64,000 nucleotides of DNA from Mesostigma viride (Eukaryota; Streptophyta; Mesostigmatophyceae; Mesostigmatales; Mesostigmataceae): NCBI GenBank assembly GCA_009746045.1, contig RPFO01000941.1, positions 105,001 through 169,000 on the forward strand. Reading direction: 5' to 3'. The stretch's first letter is position 1. Each line of letters begins with the position of its first letter. Of the stretch, positions 50,001 to 60,306 are shown one piece after another. Under the pieces are notes generated by a model. It was not told where the DNA came from, searched no databases, and was given only the letters and a program-made list of their open reading frames with translations. The translations under genes were made by a program, and so were the position numbers.

Positions 50001-51640
50001 CACAAAAACAAAAAGTCAACAACAAGTTAAAGGAGAAATAAAATCGAAACCTACTCACCCTCACCCCTCGGGTCACAGTCTGCTCCACCATCTCGAACTT
50101 GAACCAATTCAGAATCTCCGTGGAATTCTTGTCCCGATCACACTGCACCCAGTTATGGATGCCGCGTGATTCCTCAGGACAGAACCCCTCCACACACGCC
50201 ATCTTCAGTATGCGGTGAACCCTCTCCGTCCTCGGCACCCCATCTTCGTCCTCCACCAGCCTCTCAGAAATGTCGAGGTCTTCCAGGTCCCGTCCCCGCC
50301 ATTCATCTTCCCCCTCCCCCTCTTCCCCTTCCATCCCCCCGCCCATTCCGCCCCCTTCACGCAGCCCGTTATCCCTGCCTTCAGCCTCGGGGGACACCGG
50401 GCAGTGAAAGTGCTTGATCCAGTCCGTCGTGTGAATGGCTTTCCACATTCCGCAAGTACCGTCCGGCAGTCTGTACTTGGAGCATCCCGCACACTCAGCG
50501 CCACATTGGCACTTCTTGCCGTGGTGCGAATGCAGTACGAGGTCCACGCCCCCATGGCCGACTGCATGGTGACGTGCTTCTCACACGCGCACAGGTTCCT
50601 CTCCTTCCACTTGCCCTTGATGCAATCGGGCGCGTATTTGCAGAAGGTCGTGTAGCCCACGTGAATGCCCACCTCCTTATCATACTTGTCACTCCTTTTG
50701 TTCCAATACGCGTGCTTTTCGAGAAAGTGATCGTACATGTCCTCCTTGGAGGTCATGTAATAGCGCGCTCCCTCAACGGCGACGAGCACCCCGCGATTGC
50801 CACGACCCTCCCTGTTGTAAGTGCGCTTGACATCCTTCATCTGGGAGGAGGCGCGCGACTCATCATCGTGCATCCACGCGTCCACTATCGCGTCAATCAC
50901 GAATTGCGGCAAAGGGCGCCCCTTGCGAGCCTGCGCGTCTCTGAGGTAGTCCAGCTTCTGCTGCCTTCGAATCGCGCGAATTCCACGAATCTTCTTGGCG
51001 TCCATCCCCGTCAGCTTCTCCAACTCCGCGGCCGAAAACTCCTTCTCCAAGTCGTCACCACAGTAAAGCGTGGACATCAGCACCATCCTGACGTCTCTGT
51101 CTGGGTCGCTTTTGGTCAGACCATCAAAAAAGCCGTTAATCCGAGCCACCCAGAACCTGTTCAGTTCTGCCATCCGCTCCTGATTGTAAAGATTTTTCGC
51201 CTCCTCATGATACAGCCCGTGACCTAGTTCAGCGGCCCTAGAGTTAAAGCCAGCAATCATCTGCTCGAATGCCGGCCCCCGCCCCTCGGGTTTTGTCATC
51301 GCCTGAGCCGCTTCAAACGCCTTGTCAGCAAAATATTCCCCAATAACCCTCTTGGCTTTCTTGTATTCTCCCGGCCGCTTGACTTCCTTGGCTTCAGGCT
51401 GCGCTGGATTCTGGTTCTCATCTCCGAAAACCCTTTTTGCGCCAGTTGGCTGCTTGGTCCCGGTGTTCAACTTAATTGCACTGAATCCTGGACGACCGGA
51501 CGCAAGGGCGAAAACTCCCACCCGTTCGCGTGCTGCATGCCATGACGACCGGCATAACGAAATCCATGCAAATCGAGTATCGTTGGGAAAAGCGACAATT
51601 ACAGACAAAGTTCGAAAGTGTATCATTTTTTACCACGATT

Positions 51641-51900
51641 GGGGTCTAGCTGCAGCTAGACCCTTAGAGGGGCTTTTTCCGTTAGACGAAAAGATTACGT
51701 GATGTGGTGAACTTAGCATACCCCAACCAAGGTTGGGGTCTCGCTGCAGCTAGACCCTTCATTGCGGCGTGCGATTGTTAAATCACAGACTTCTGATTCA
51801 TTAATTTTATAGTAACCATAAAGAGGGTCTAGCTGCAGCGAGACCCTTGAATTTAAGCTATTGCTTGTGGTTAGAAATGGTCTAGCTGCAGAGAGACCCC
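51641..51900. repeat. cluster of four CTGCAG-centred palindromes
   Basis: GTCTAGCTGCAGCTAGAC with outer G/C bases forms a perfect 22-bp palindrome at 51642-51663. Close variants lie at 51736-51757, 51825-51846 and 51879-51900, upstream of the transposase-like ORF. Confidence 0.92.
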
Positions 51901-52149
51901 AATAAGGACGAAAAGATTTCAGGTTTTCCTCACCTTCGCGGCTCATTCTCTTATTAGTTCTCCCAGAACACTCAGATACCTGCATGGCGGGAATAACAAA
52001 AATAACACAGTAGCATTGATAAAATTGTTTATCAGAAAATATATATACTAATTACAGTATATTTTGCAAAAGATTTTATAATATATTGTGAATAGCATGG
52101 ATTAATTCCACATACTTTAATAATATGGTATGTTAAAGTATATAGAATC
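51901..52149. other. AT-rich spacer before element B3
   Basis: 249 bp, strongly AT-rich, no gene recognised. It is the left flank of the B3 insertion. Confidence 0.6.
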
Positions 52150-52152
52150 ATT

Positions 52153-52840
52153 CTATTAACCGTGGAACTCCAAGGTAACCAGACTCTTTATTAAAACAAT
52201 AAGTAGAGCACATCGGGAAGTGGCCCTCAACTGGCCATCCTTACCCATGGGAACACTTTATGTCCAAAAAGGCTAGCCTTACCCCCAAACAGGCAACACA
52301 CAGGGAGGGCGGGTGGGAAAACAAAAGAGACCGCCATGAGCTAGGTGAGCAAGCTTTTATCGTGTTTCAAGGCCAACGGCTCTCTACCAACGGCCAGATC
52401 CGGCAACGGCCTCTAAACAGTTTTAGCCGTCAAGTTTTACTTCAGATATTGCTTGTTGCAAACCCGTCCGCAATCACAGATCTGCTAGGAGAACCTAGAC
52501 GCAAAAATCCGTCGTCAAGGTACTCAGCACACCGTCAAGGTATGGGCCGCAACAATTAGGCCATATCATCCGTAATACTCGTACACTAGAAGCCTAATCA
52601 ACCTTATTACGATCACATCACCCAGCTCTATTTCACCTAGCATCAGCGGCTCCCCTTCCGTATCACTATAAAGAAACTATGTTCAGAGAACCCCGATTCT
52701 ATTAACCGTGGAACTCCAGGGTAACCAGACTCTTTATTAAAACAATAAGTAGAGCACATCGGGAAGTGGCCCTCAACTGGCCATCCTTACCCATGGGAAC
52801 ACTTTATGTCCAAAAAGGCTAGCCTTACCCTTACATCCCT
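52153..52840 (-). repeat. B3 element: terminal block B, block A and second block B
   Basis: CTATTAACCGTGGAACTCCA begins both B blocks (52153 and 52698). Block A between them repeats 57160-57540. Confidence 0.9.
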
Positions 52841-52906
52841 CCCTGGCGACCCAAGCCAGGGGCAAAACAAAAACCGGTGGACGCATAAGACAAGAATGAA
52901 GGGAAC

Positions 52907-53575
52907 TTAAGAGGAAGGCAGAGAAAAGACGCTCCGCCAAATGCGCGGGGGGCAGGCGGCGATAGCCCGAACCAGGGCGTCAGGAAGGGTGAGGGCCAAG
53001 CTCCGGTGCAATCCCACATAGTGGGCGACAGTTTTGCTGCTGCGCCAGCGACCCCGATGCTGAATATCAGCCATGCTGCGCTGCCGCAAAAAATCATAGG
53101 TAGCCCCCCCATGCCGCAGCCCGTGAATGGTAAACACCGTGTCGACCCCCAAAGCTTGCGTGGCCTGATGCCAAACCCGGCTGAACTGGGCATAATCGTA
53201 AGGGAACACCCGCTCCCAGGCCGCCTTGCCACGCATACAAGCCCGCAAGAGGGTCTCAGTCATGACATCCTCGATCACCACAGACTGCACCTCCCCCTTA
53301 GCCGTCTTAGCTGACATCAACAACAAGGCGCCCCGCTGCGAACCCCGCAACCGAACATCAGGCTGCAAGCGCACATGGCCGACCAACAGGTTGAGCGCCT
53401 CCGATACCCGCAGGTATTGTTGGAAAATAACGATGACCATCATAGCCGCACGAGGCTGCCGCTGGAGCACCATAGTACAAGCAAGCGCAAACGCAGCCTC
53501 CCATGGAATGGGGGGGGGGCACGAGGGGGTGCCAACGTGCGCCAGCCAGCCAAAACACTTCGTGCCAAGGCCCAA
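52907..53575 (-). CDS. B3 tyrosine recombinase region
   Basis: Encodes the YR domain: [14 protein letters not shown] (first catalytic Arg), [16 protein letters not shown] (H-x-x-R), HRGRW and the candidate nucleophile Tyr in VAHYVGLHRSL, then IRAIAACPP-like tail and stop. It would cut and rejoin a circular DNA copy with the target. It is frameshifted relative to the upstream RT-RH frame by an apparent one-base deletion, so expression as a polyprotein is lost in this copy. Confidence 0.85.
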   Translation of the reverse strand: MGLGTKCFGWLAHVGTPSCPPPIPWEAAFALACTMVLQRQPRAAMMVIVIFQQYLRVSEALNLLVGHVRLQPDVRLRGSQRGALLLMSAKTAKGEVQSVVIEDVMTETLLRACMRGKAAWERVFPYDYAQFSRVWHQATQALGVDTVFTIHGLRHGGATYDFLRQRSMADIQHRGRWRSSKTVAHYVGLHRSLALTLPDALVRAIAACPPRIWRSVFSLPSS

Positions 53576-56026
53576 TCCCGCACCTCCCGGGGAAGTACAA
53601 ATTCAGGCCCATAAGCGCATTGACACACAACTGGCGGCTGTAACACCGTGAGTGCGCCCAAGCGACATACTCGCAATAGTATTCCTCTATCGTCAAGCCG
53701 CGCAACAAGCTGCCAACCCGACCCCGCCGGCTCGCCCACCATGCGAAAAAGGACCTAAGACCCCGATGGTAAACCATCAAAGTAGCCGGCTTCACCTTGC
53801 CCTCAAGAAGGGTCAAGTAGCTAGCGCCAAGCCGAGGCCCGGGATTGGGATGAACACCCTCGCGAGTCAAATCGCGGACCCACCCGGCCACCGAGGCAGC
53901 CATGGAAAGCCCCCGCGAAGGCCCATCCGCAGGCTGAAGCTCACTTGGCGTCCAGACCCATTGTGAGCGGCTGCCGGTGACCAACGTAAGAGCGCACAAC
54001 CGGCGGCATTGCTTGTTTAACCGGTAAGAAGAGGAACGCCCTTTAGCCAAGCAGCCCAAAGCGGCAGTGGAGTCCACTAACCTCACCACCCGCTTACCCC
54101 ATGTTCCGAGGTTCCGGGCCGAGCGCTCCACCCCCTTCACAGCGGCCCGCACTTCCTTCTCGTTGATGTGCATGGTCGAATCGCGCCAGCGACTCTTGAT
54201 CCCTACGCGCCATCGCCCGTGGATGATGGCTTTTTCCGCGGCCTTGGTCAAGGGTCTAGGCCCGGCATACATGGCCTCACCTGGGGTGAGGAGGGTTGGG
54301 TAACCCCGCACCTCCCGGGCCCGAGCTAATTCCGTCACCTCAGCTGGGGCCATCTCAGCGTAGACAACCCCCTGCCCAAAACTAGACGCATCCGAGGCCA
54401 CCACCACCGGAGCCAGGGCAGCCCCCCGGTCCACACGGAGCATGGGGGCCAACGCCATGGCACACTCGAGCTCATCGCGCACACCTTGCCACAAAGGTCG
54501 CGTTCGCTGGCCCCACCCCTTGAGGTTGATGAACTTAAAACTCTGCTGCCATATGGACAAGCAAGTGCGGCTGAGCATCTGCAGCCACACCCACCGGCCC
54601 ACGACGGCCGCCAGCGCCTCAGCGGTAGCGCGTCCCCTCTCGAGGAGTACACGAGTGTGCGCAACCACAAGGGTGAGCTGCTTAGCTGTCGGCTCCAACA
54701 CCCCATCCCGCCGGTGAACAACACCCAGAGCTTCTAGCTCGTCCTCCCCCTCCGGGCTAGCCATGATCGTCTTGTCCTTGGAGGGCACAAGGTTGTTAGG
54801 CGCGTACCCGTCTTCAATAGCACTCGCGATTAAGCGATTCACCGCCTCGCACGTGCGCCCATTGCTGACCACCAGGTCATCAATAGTGATGGATACCATA
54901 GGGGCAGGGGGGTCCTCAAGGTCGATTTGCATCTCCCTCGTGCTCTCCTCCTTGTACTCGATGGCTAGGGCGGTTGGGTTACCCCATGCATTCCGAAGCA
55001 CGGTCAGCTCCCCTACACTTGTGAGGCGGTTCACCTGCCGTCTAGGATCCAAAGCGCCCGTGGCATAGAGGACCATCTCATGGATGGCTTCCCCTAGCGC
55101 TACAGCGTGGGAGTGCCCCATGGCCAGCACTTTCAGCACTGGCCACACCCTCCTCCGCCGCCCCGGCAGCCCGACATCGGTGGACCACACATCAGGTAGC
55201 CCTTGATAATCCCACCACCACTCCGGCACTTGGATGGTATAGTAATACGAGACCAGATCGCTCTTGGCCGTGTAGCACCGACCCTTGATATAGACCTCCG
55301 AGTATATGCCCAGGTGGGGTAACACCGTCTTAGGGGGGTCCACCCACAGTGCGTTCCCCAACTTCTTATTCACAATGAGCCTTAACTCCCCCACTCCTTT
55401 GGCCACCCCAAAACATCCGTCTACCCACTTTGGCCGCGTCTCTCGGAACTCCACCATCCCCACGTCCGCTGCCCTCCCCATCAACTTGCCCCACTCCGCC
55501 ATGGTGCACCCTCGGCTGGGGGCAGGTACATTCCAATACCTCGCACTGGCAGCCACCTCCGGCTTGATGCAGTTGGCTTCGCTCGCGTACACCTCTCGCC
55601 AACTAGGTCGTAGCGCCAGCAAATCCAGCAGCTTCGCCTTTCCTGCCACCTCGCGCTTCGGCAGACTCACCCGCTCCGCCACAAGTTGTTCATACTTATT
55701 ACATTTCCCATAGATTAGATCACTTCCTTCTGCGGGGCCTGTCGCAACGCCGGTTACGCGGCGACTGTACCACTCGCAGTGCTTCTTGACCCTTTTCAGG
55801 GCCTCCGCCGTTCCTCTGGAGCACGCGCCTCCAGATTTAGGCGGAGGGTCTGCCCCCCCGTGCCATAGCCAATTCAACCACGTAATCACCTTGTGTTGTA
55901 GAGTGAAGGTCCGGCGGCGGCGAGTTGCACGCTGGCGTCTGCGTGCTGACCTCACTCTCCCCCACGTAGTGCTTAGAGGCATTGTAGGAAGAGGCAGTGG
56001 GAAGGGGGAGCGGTTTACCCTTTCGG
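53576..56026 (-). CDS. B3 pol: RT - RNase H - 2A-like motif
   Basis: Part of a frame open from 56420 to 53358; the segment before 56030 overlaps gag in the -1 frame. An ATG at 55982-55980, 48 bases after the gag stop, could allow reinitiation. Arg-rich N-terminus ([12 protein letters not shown]), RT motifs ([25 protein letters not shown]), RNase H ([35 protein letters not shown]), then EGVHPNPGP (53835-53861) followed by the N-terminal SAM-like helices of the recombinase. RT and RNase H residues all look intact. Confidence 0.88.
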
Positions 56027-56029
56027 TGT

Positions 56030-57088
56030 TTACTTGGTTTGCTGGGCCTTGCCCAGCTTCTCCATCATCGTGGCGCTTTGCAGGGCCATCTTCATGGCCG
56101 GGTTGCTCACCAAGGAGGCATCTTCCTTGAGAGCAAGGAGGTGGCCAGCCACCTTCCACCCTCCTGACCCCTGGCTCTCCACTAGGAGCATGGCTGCCAC
56201 CACCCTCATGAGATACTCTACCCCAGCCAACTCCCCGGCTGCCGGCCCCAACTCCTTGAAGAGTGTGTCCATGGCCAGGGCGATGTTCATGACCACCTTC
56301 CTGCTTTCCTGGTTCCTCCACCCCCCTTGGCGAGTAGCCATGATCCAACTCTTTATCCCCCCTCCATTGTCGTTGGCATCCTCGAGCACCTCGGGGAGCA
56401 CTCTCTCTTGCACCCTCCAATTCACCACTTGTGCTCGAGTGGGCAGCGTCACCCCTTTGGTCTTTTTCGGCTTCCTGGAAGCCCCATCTGCCCCGGCCAG
56501 CGCATCCTTCAATTTCGTCAGGAAATCCTCTTCCTCGGACTCCTCCTCCTCCTCCTCTACTTTGCCCGCCTGCCCCTGCTTGCCAATAATAGCCGCCAGC
56601 TCCAAGAGCTGCTCCCTCACATCCCCCGCGGCCTTTCCCTTGCTCGGGGCTGGGCTTCCGACTTTTTTCGTCCCCTTTTTCGCCCCTTTCGTGGGCCGGC
56701 GTGCTGGCTGCATCTCCTCTTCGTCCGAGTCCGCCAAGTCCCGGGCGCTTTGGAGGGCTGCCACTAGCGCTTCGTTTGGGTCTGCTGCTGCCAGAATTTC
56801 AGGCCCGTCCACGTGGTCGACCAGCAGTCCAACAACGGACTCCAGCTGGGCCGCAGACCACCGGCTGACAGTAGTTACCCAGTCGGTCCCGAGGACCGCC
56901 TCAAAGGCAGCGCACACTTCAGGCAGGCCCGAGCAAGTGGAGAGCTCCTGATGGAGCCTTTTCTTCTGCGTCGGCCAGCCTAGTGGGCCCTTTTCCGTCT
57001 GTTTAGTAGCTGTCGGCACCTCGGGATTAGCTTTCGGTAATTGCTTCCCAGCACCTGTCGAACCTGGCTTCCGCCCGGGCTTCGGCAT
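56030..57088 (-). CDS. B3 gag-like protein, 352 aa
   Basis: Intact ORF. Basic N-terminus ([16 protein letters not shown]), a helical segment ([20 protein letters not shown]), an acidic stretch (DLADSDEEE), a Lys-rich patch ([10 protein letters not shown]), an acidic coiled region ([19 protein letters not shown]) and a C-terminal helical half ([20 protein letters not shown] to KLGKAQQTK). No zinc knuckle. The general plan (disordered charged N-half, helical C-half) matches the A2 Gag, though sequence identity is low. Confidence 0.8.
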   Translation of the reverse strand: MPKPGRKPGSTGAGKQLPKANPEVPTATKQTEKGPLGWPTQKKRLHQELSTCSGLPEVCAAFEAVLGTDWVTTVSRWSAAQLESVVGLLVDHVDGPEILAAADPNEALVAALQSARDLADSDEEEMQPARRPTKGAKKGTKKVGSPAPSKGKAAGDVREQLLELAAIIGKQGQAGKVEEEEEESEEEDFLTKLKDALAGADGASRKPKKTKGVTLPTRAQVVNWRVQERVLPEVLEDANDNGGGIKSWIMATRQGGWRNQESRKVVMNIALAMDTLFKELGPAAGELAGVEYLMRVVAAMLLVESQGSGGWKVAGHLLALKEDASLVSNPAMKMALQSATMMEKLGKAQQTK

Positions 57089-57655
57089 CCCAGCCGCTTT
57101 GCAGAAAGGAATTCCGGGCGTCAGCTACGCTGCCCCTGACCCCTGTCGCCGCCTTCGTTAAAACAAAAGAGACCGCCATGAGCTAGGTGAGCAAGCTTTT
57201 ATCGTGTTTCAAGGCCAACGGCTCTCTACCAACGGCCAGATCCGGCAACGGCCTCTAAACAGTTTTAGCCGTCAAGTTTTACTTCAGATATTGCTTGTTG
57301 CAAACCCGTCCGCAATCACAGATCTGCTAGGAGAACCTAGACGCAAAAATCCGTCGTCAAGGTACTCAGCACACCGTCAAGGTATGGGCCGCAACAATTA
57401 GGCCATATCATCCGTAATACCCGTACACTAGAAGCCTAATCAACCTTATTACGATCACATCACCCAGCTCTATTTCACCTAGCATCAGCGGCTCCCCTTC
57501 CGTATCACTATAAAGAAACTATGTTCAGAGAACCCCGATTATTTAGTAAATCATTTACAAGAAAAAGTGGTATAGACTATTATTATTTTATAGTTCGGCA
57601 ATCTATAATAGTAAGACATACCGGATGCCAGGTTTATCAGCGGCCTCCAGGGCTA

Positions 57656-57678
57656 TAGCGTCTCGCTGCAGCGTGACC
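57656..57678. repeat. CTGCAG-centred palindrome variant
   Basis: AGCGTCTCGCTGCAGCGTGA, related to those at 49.0-51.9 kb. Confidence 0.75.
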
Positions 57679-57730
57679 GTTTGGTGCTATGACTGATTTC
57701 AGTAGATGTGCAGAAAAAAATTTACTACCA

Positions 57731-57802
57731 TGACCACACCAGGAATCGAACCCAGAACCTCATTGTACATTTCTGCATGCTAACGATGTCAACCAAACAT
57801 CC
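57731..57802 (-). tRNA. tRNA-like sequence / SINE head (pseudo-tRNA)
   Basis: On the minus strand an A-box match TGGTTGACATCG and a perfect B box GGTTCGATTCC are spaced as in a tRNA gene, and the T-arm CTGGG-TTCGATT-CCTGG folds. The acceptor and anticodon stems do not pair convincingly, so this is a tRNA pseudogene or a tRNA-derived SINE rather than a working tRNA. Confidence 0.35.
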
Positions 57803-58083
57803 GAATGTTCCGGGGTAAATGGGCTGGAGGTCGTCTCTTTTTATACCTGCGGCCACAAGCACGAGTGACGGCATATTGGATGTCGTCCAATCCGCTAGCT
57901 TGGTTCCAAAAGATGGGATCGAGCTTTTGCACCAGCGCCGCGCTTCCAGTTTTCAGTTCCGTGGGGAGGAACGAGGATGCCACGTTTCCAATTTTTTCAA
58001 TACCGTTCAGCCCTGTGACGCCGCGTCCGGTTTGCGAATTGCGACCGTCCCATTGCCCATCGAAAAAGAAGCGCAGCCGCAGA

Positions 58084-58088
58084 GAGAC
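58084..58088 (+). repeat. target-site duplication GAGAC (left)
   Basis: Repeated at 60833-60837 after the 3' LTR. Confidence 0.95.
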
Positions 58089-58614
58089 TGTTTGGGAATT
58101 AATTAATTATTCCCAGTGGCCACATGCCTGAATTATTTCTATTCTGGGCAGGTGGGTCTTTTGTGTGTTGTTTGTGATTTCTTGGAGTGTGTTTTATTAG
58201 CTACGTGCTGATATTTTTACTGACTTTTTTGAATCAGTACTTAGCAAGATATTAATCTATGTTGTGTGTGTTTTTTGTTATAGTGTACGGTTCTCAACTA
58301 GTATGACAGCAACTATGTCACTACGTTACATGGACAGTGATTCTTGATTCTTTATTCCATGGACAGGTGTCACTTTACTGGATGAGATTCCATGCATTAT
58401 ATCAGGGTTGATTTTACAGATGACATCTGGCAATCATACAAACAATATTCTAGAATCTGGCGATGGTTCTTTGGTTGACTGCCATCTGGCAGTACCTCTT
58501 TTCTGCCTATAAAAATACGATGTGGGCCATACCTAAAGTATCGTCTCTCATGCCATGTCTCTCGTAATAAATTCATCAATAAACGACATTCAACTCATTC
58601 ATGTACTTTAAACA
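58089..58614 (+). repeat. 5' LTR of TR-GAG
   Basis: TGTTTGGGAATTAATTAATT to TACTTTAAACA; contains TATAAAAA at 58508-58515 and AATAAA-like signals near its end. Confidence 0.96.
58508..58515 (+). promoter_or_regulatory. TATA box in LTR
   Basis: TATAAAAA at LTR position 420, repeated at 60726-60733 in the 3' LTR; a plausible start point for element RNA. Confidence 0.55.
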
Positions 58615-58626
58615 TGGTATCGGGAG
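58615..58626 (+). promoter_or_regulatory. primer-binding site
   Basis: TGGTATCGGGAG directly follows the 5' LTR and resembles the TGGTATCAGAGC complement of initiator Met tRNA used by many Copia elements. Confidence 0.7.
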
Positions 58627-58650
58627 GATGTTCGATCACCGTTTCTCCTC

Positions 58651-59034
58651 ATGGCAGATTCTCCTACTTTTGCAAACGACGATGATTTTTTGCCTGATGA
58701 CGATTTTGTCAATCGTCCTTGGGACTTTGACGTACTTGACGATCTCGAAGACTTTTTCGGACAGCCGGAACAAGGCGTCATTGTCGCCGAAGAACCTGTG
58801 ATTGCGTATCCCGTTGGCTATGAGCAATTCGAGAAACCAGGACTTTATCCTGAGAGTTCTCTGAGGTCTGTTTACGTTCCTCCTGCCAAAATCATTATCC
58901 GGTGGCAAGGAGCTGTATTTCAATTCGAATCGTCAAGCTTATCGGAAATCGAGAGTCTCTTGAAAGCCTACCTGGCGTCTAAAATTTTATCCGTCGTAAA
59001 TGGCGAACGCACTCAAGGAGACGGCCCTCATTAG
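58651..59034 (+). CDS. TR-GAG upstream acidic ORF, 127 aa
   Basis: Starts 37 bp after the LTR. Very acidic N-terminus (FANDDDFLPDDDFVNRPWDF), then VYVPPAKIIIRWQGAVFQFE and a helical end. It overlaps gag by 35 bp in a different frame, so coupled translation or leaky scanning is possible. No family recognised. A second LTR element in this window (14310) also has an ORF before gag, of unrelated sequence. Confidence 0.6.
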   Translation: MADSPTFANDDDFLPDDDFVNRPWDFDVLDDLEDFFGQPEQGVIVAEEPVIAYPVGYEQFEKPGLYPESSLRSVYVPPAKIIIRWQGAVFQFESSSLSEIESLLKAYLASKILSVVNGERTQGDGPH

Positions 59035-59842
59035 TGCCGTCAGCGGAATTCCTATTTTCAACGGTACCAGACTGGCCGACTACCCTGCTTTTAAAATTCG
59101 CTTCAAATCTGTCGCGGGAGCATTCACCATGCTCAGTGTGCTGCACGGTGACGACGTCAACGACCGACAAGACCGCATTCTTTTTGCTGCACTTTGTTCG
59201 CGCCTGGACGGTCAGGCGCTTACCGTTGCTGATCAAGCTGAGCCTCGTCATGGCAGCGTGGCGTTCAAGCTCGTGGATGCCGTGTACGACCAGCCACGGC
59301 ATACCCGGTCTCACAAGCAGGAGCTCCGTCGTCAGCTACACCGCTGCGAGCTGGCTGATGACGGCGACATGGGCCTGTACTTGACGGAACATGAACTACG
59401 CTACCGCGAGTACTTAAAGCTGGGGGGGACGCTCCCTGAGACTGAATTCGTCCAGAATCTGCTGGATGGCCTCCCGGCCAAATATCGTCCACTTGTCGCT
59501 GCAGTTTTTGTGCGTGATGACATGTCTCTCACTGACGCACGCGTCCTCCTCCTCCAAGCCGCTGACCAGCTCAAGGACCGCCCAGCCGGTTCGACTGCGC
59601 CCGCCGGCTCGGCTGCGCCTTCTCGCGACGAAGGACAGCTCCCACCGGGCCAAGCATTTGCAACTCGCCCGGTGTGCAGCCATTGCAAGCGCCCTGGCCA
59701 CCGTGTCGAGCGCTGCTGGACCAAGTATCCGGAGCGTCGCAACCAGCCCAACGGCGGCGCCGTGCATTTTACGGAGTCCAACCCTCTCATGGGCACCTCG
59801 ACAATGGAGGCACCGGAAATGCCGCCCACATTTGCATTTTAA
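59000..59842 (+). CDS. gag: TR-GAG gag protein with CCHC knuckle, 280 aa
   Basis: Copia-type (UBN2-like) Gag. The N-terminal part IPIFNGTRLADYPAFKIRF matches the 'F-x-G-x-N-(Y)' entry of such proteins. Helical core: FKLVDAVYDQPRHTRSHKQE, then EFVQNLLDGLPAKYRPLVAA (the (F)-x-x-x-LL-x-x-LP-x-x-(Y/F) signature). Ala/Pro linker, then a CX2CX4HX4C knuckle CSHCKRPGHRVERC at about residues 224-237. Intact; the protein should assemble particles or join those of a partner element. Confidence 0.9.
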   Translation: MANALKETALISAVSGIPIFNGTRLADYPAFKIRFKSVAGAFTMLSVLHGDDVNDRQDRILFAALCSRLDGQALTVADQAEPRHGSVAFKLVDAVYDQPRHTRSHKQELRRQLHRCELADDGDMGLYLTEHELRYREYLKLGGTLPETEFVQNLLDGLPAKYRPLVAAVFVRDDMSLTDARVLLLQAADQLKDRPAGSTAPAGSAAPSRDEGQLPPGQAFATRPVCSHCKRPGHRVERCWTKYPERRNQPNGGAVHFTESNPLMGTSTMEAPEMPPTFAF

Positions 59843-60306
59843 ATTTTCCAGCCGGTTCTCCATTTTTTCGTCGGTTATTGCTGAACCGTCAAAAAGCATC
59901 TCTTCGGGTTTTGTTGCTAAGCCCTATGTCAAAAAGCACACTTTTCAGCGTTGTCCCGTCGTGACCCGCTGCATATTGTGGCCCCGTCGTGGCCACCTCG
60001 GCGTAGGTAGTCTACGTAGTGCACTAGTCCCGTCGTGACTAGTCTTTTTTTGGTTCGTGGTCAGCCAAAAACCACTTTGTACCGGTATGCTTCTGCCTTA
60101 AAGCCTATTGCCCGCTCACTACGGGGCATGTGTTTGAGGGGGGTGGCCCGTAGCAATCACCTGCCCTAGTCCTAGTTGTAAAGGTCCTTAGCCCTGAGTG
60201 CAATGACCGCTAGGAAATGGTTACTAGTTTGATAGGTGAATATAAACTGGGACATAGTACTAGCACTACTAGAGTGTTCCCCTCTTTAGGCAGTTGCCAA
60301 GGGGGG
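59843..60306 (+). other. TR-GAG 3' non-coding region and polypurine tract
   Basis: 464 bp from the gag stop to the 3' LTR, with no ORF of note. AAGGGGGG at 60299-60306 is the polypurine tract. It includes two TCCCGTCGTGAC repeats near 59958 and 60030. Confidence 0.75.

Larger units (their letters stand above)
47962..51626 (-). pseudogene. transposase-like multi-exon gene with cysteine cluster and RNase H-like fold
   Basis: Read from 51626 to 47962. The N-terminal region (KRVFGDENQNPAQPEAKEVK, IRRQQKLDYLRDAQARKGRP) leads into a Cys cluster (DCIKGKWKERNLCACEKH, then CQCGAECAGCSKYRLPDGTC). An acidic linker follows. The C-terminal domain has GDWAENYEN (about 49690), LGDSSIKQGERALVYALRKI, MCSDNCAVQFKSRYVI (about 49435) and HGKGEVDRQGAK. 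Asp/Glu in these blocks are candidates for a DDE/D-type centre. The last exon (48711-47962) has YSWYCPPCLAGRFEGC. Introns lie at about 50054-49900 and about 49118-48712. Frame changes at a G-run near 50545 and near 49465 suggest a decayed copy. The superfamily is not certain. Confidence 0.6.
52153..57540 (-). mobile_element. YR retroelement B3, complete length
   Basis: The uninterrupted B-family copy. On the + strand: block B (52153 to about 52300), block A (about 52317-52697), block B again (52698 to about 52840), ORFs, and block A (about 57160-57540). ATT stands at both edges (52150-52152 and 57538-57540) and at the fused junction, with no other duplication. Coding strand is minus: Gag 57088-56030, then a 1020-codon pol frame. 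One base is lost near 53585 and a C-run differs near 53515, so RT-RH and YR are out of frame. Confidence 0.92.
57541..58083. other. spacer between B3 and the TR-GAG element
   Basis: Holds a CTGCAG palindrome (57656-57678), a tRNA-like sequence (57731-57802, minus strand) and a short minus-strand open frame (57983-57789) of unknown meaning. Confidence 0.5.
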
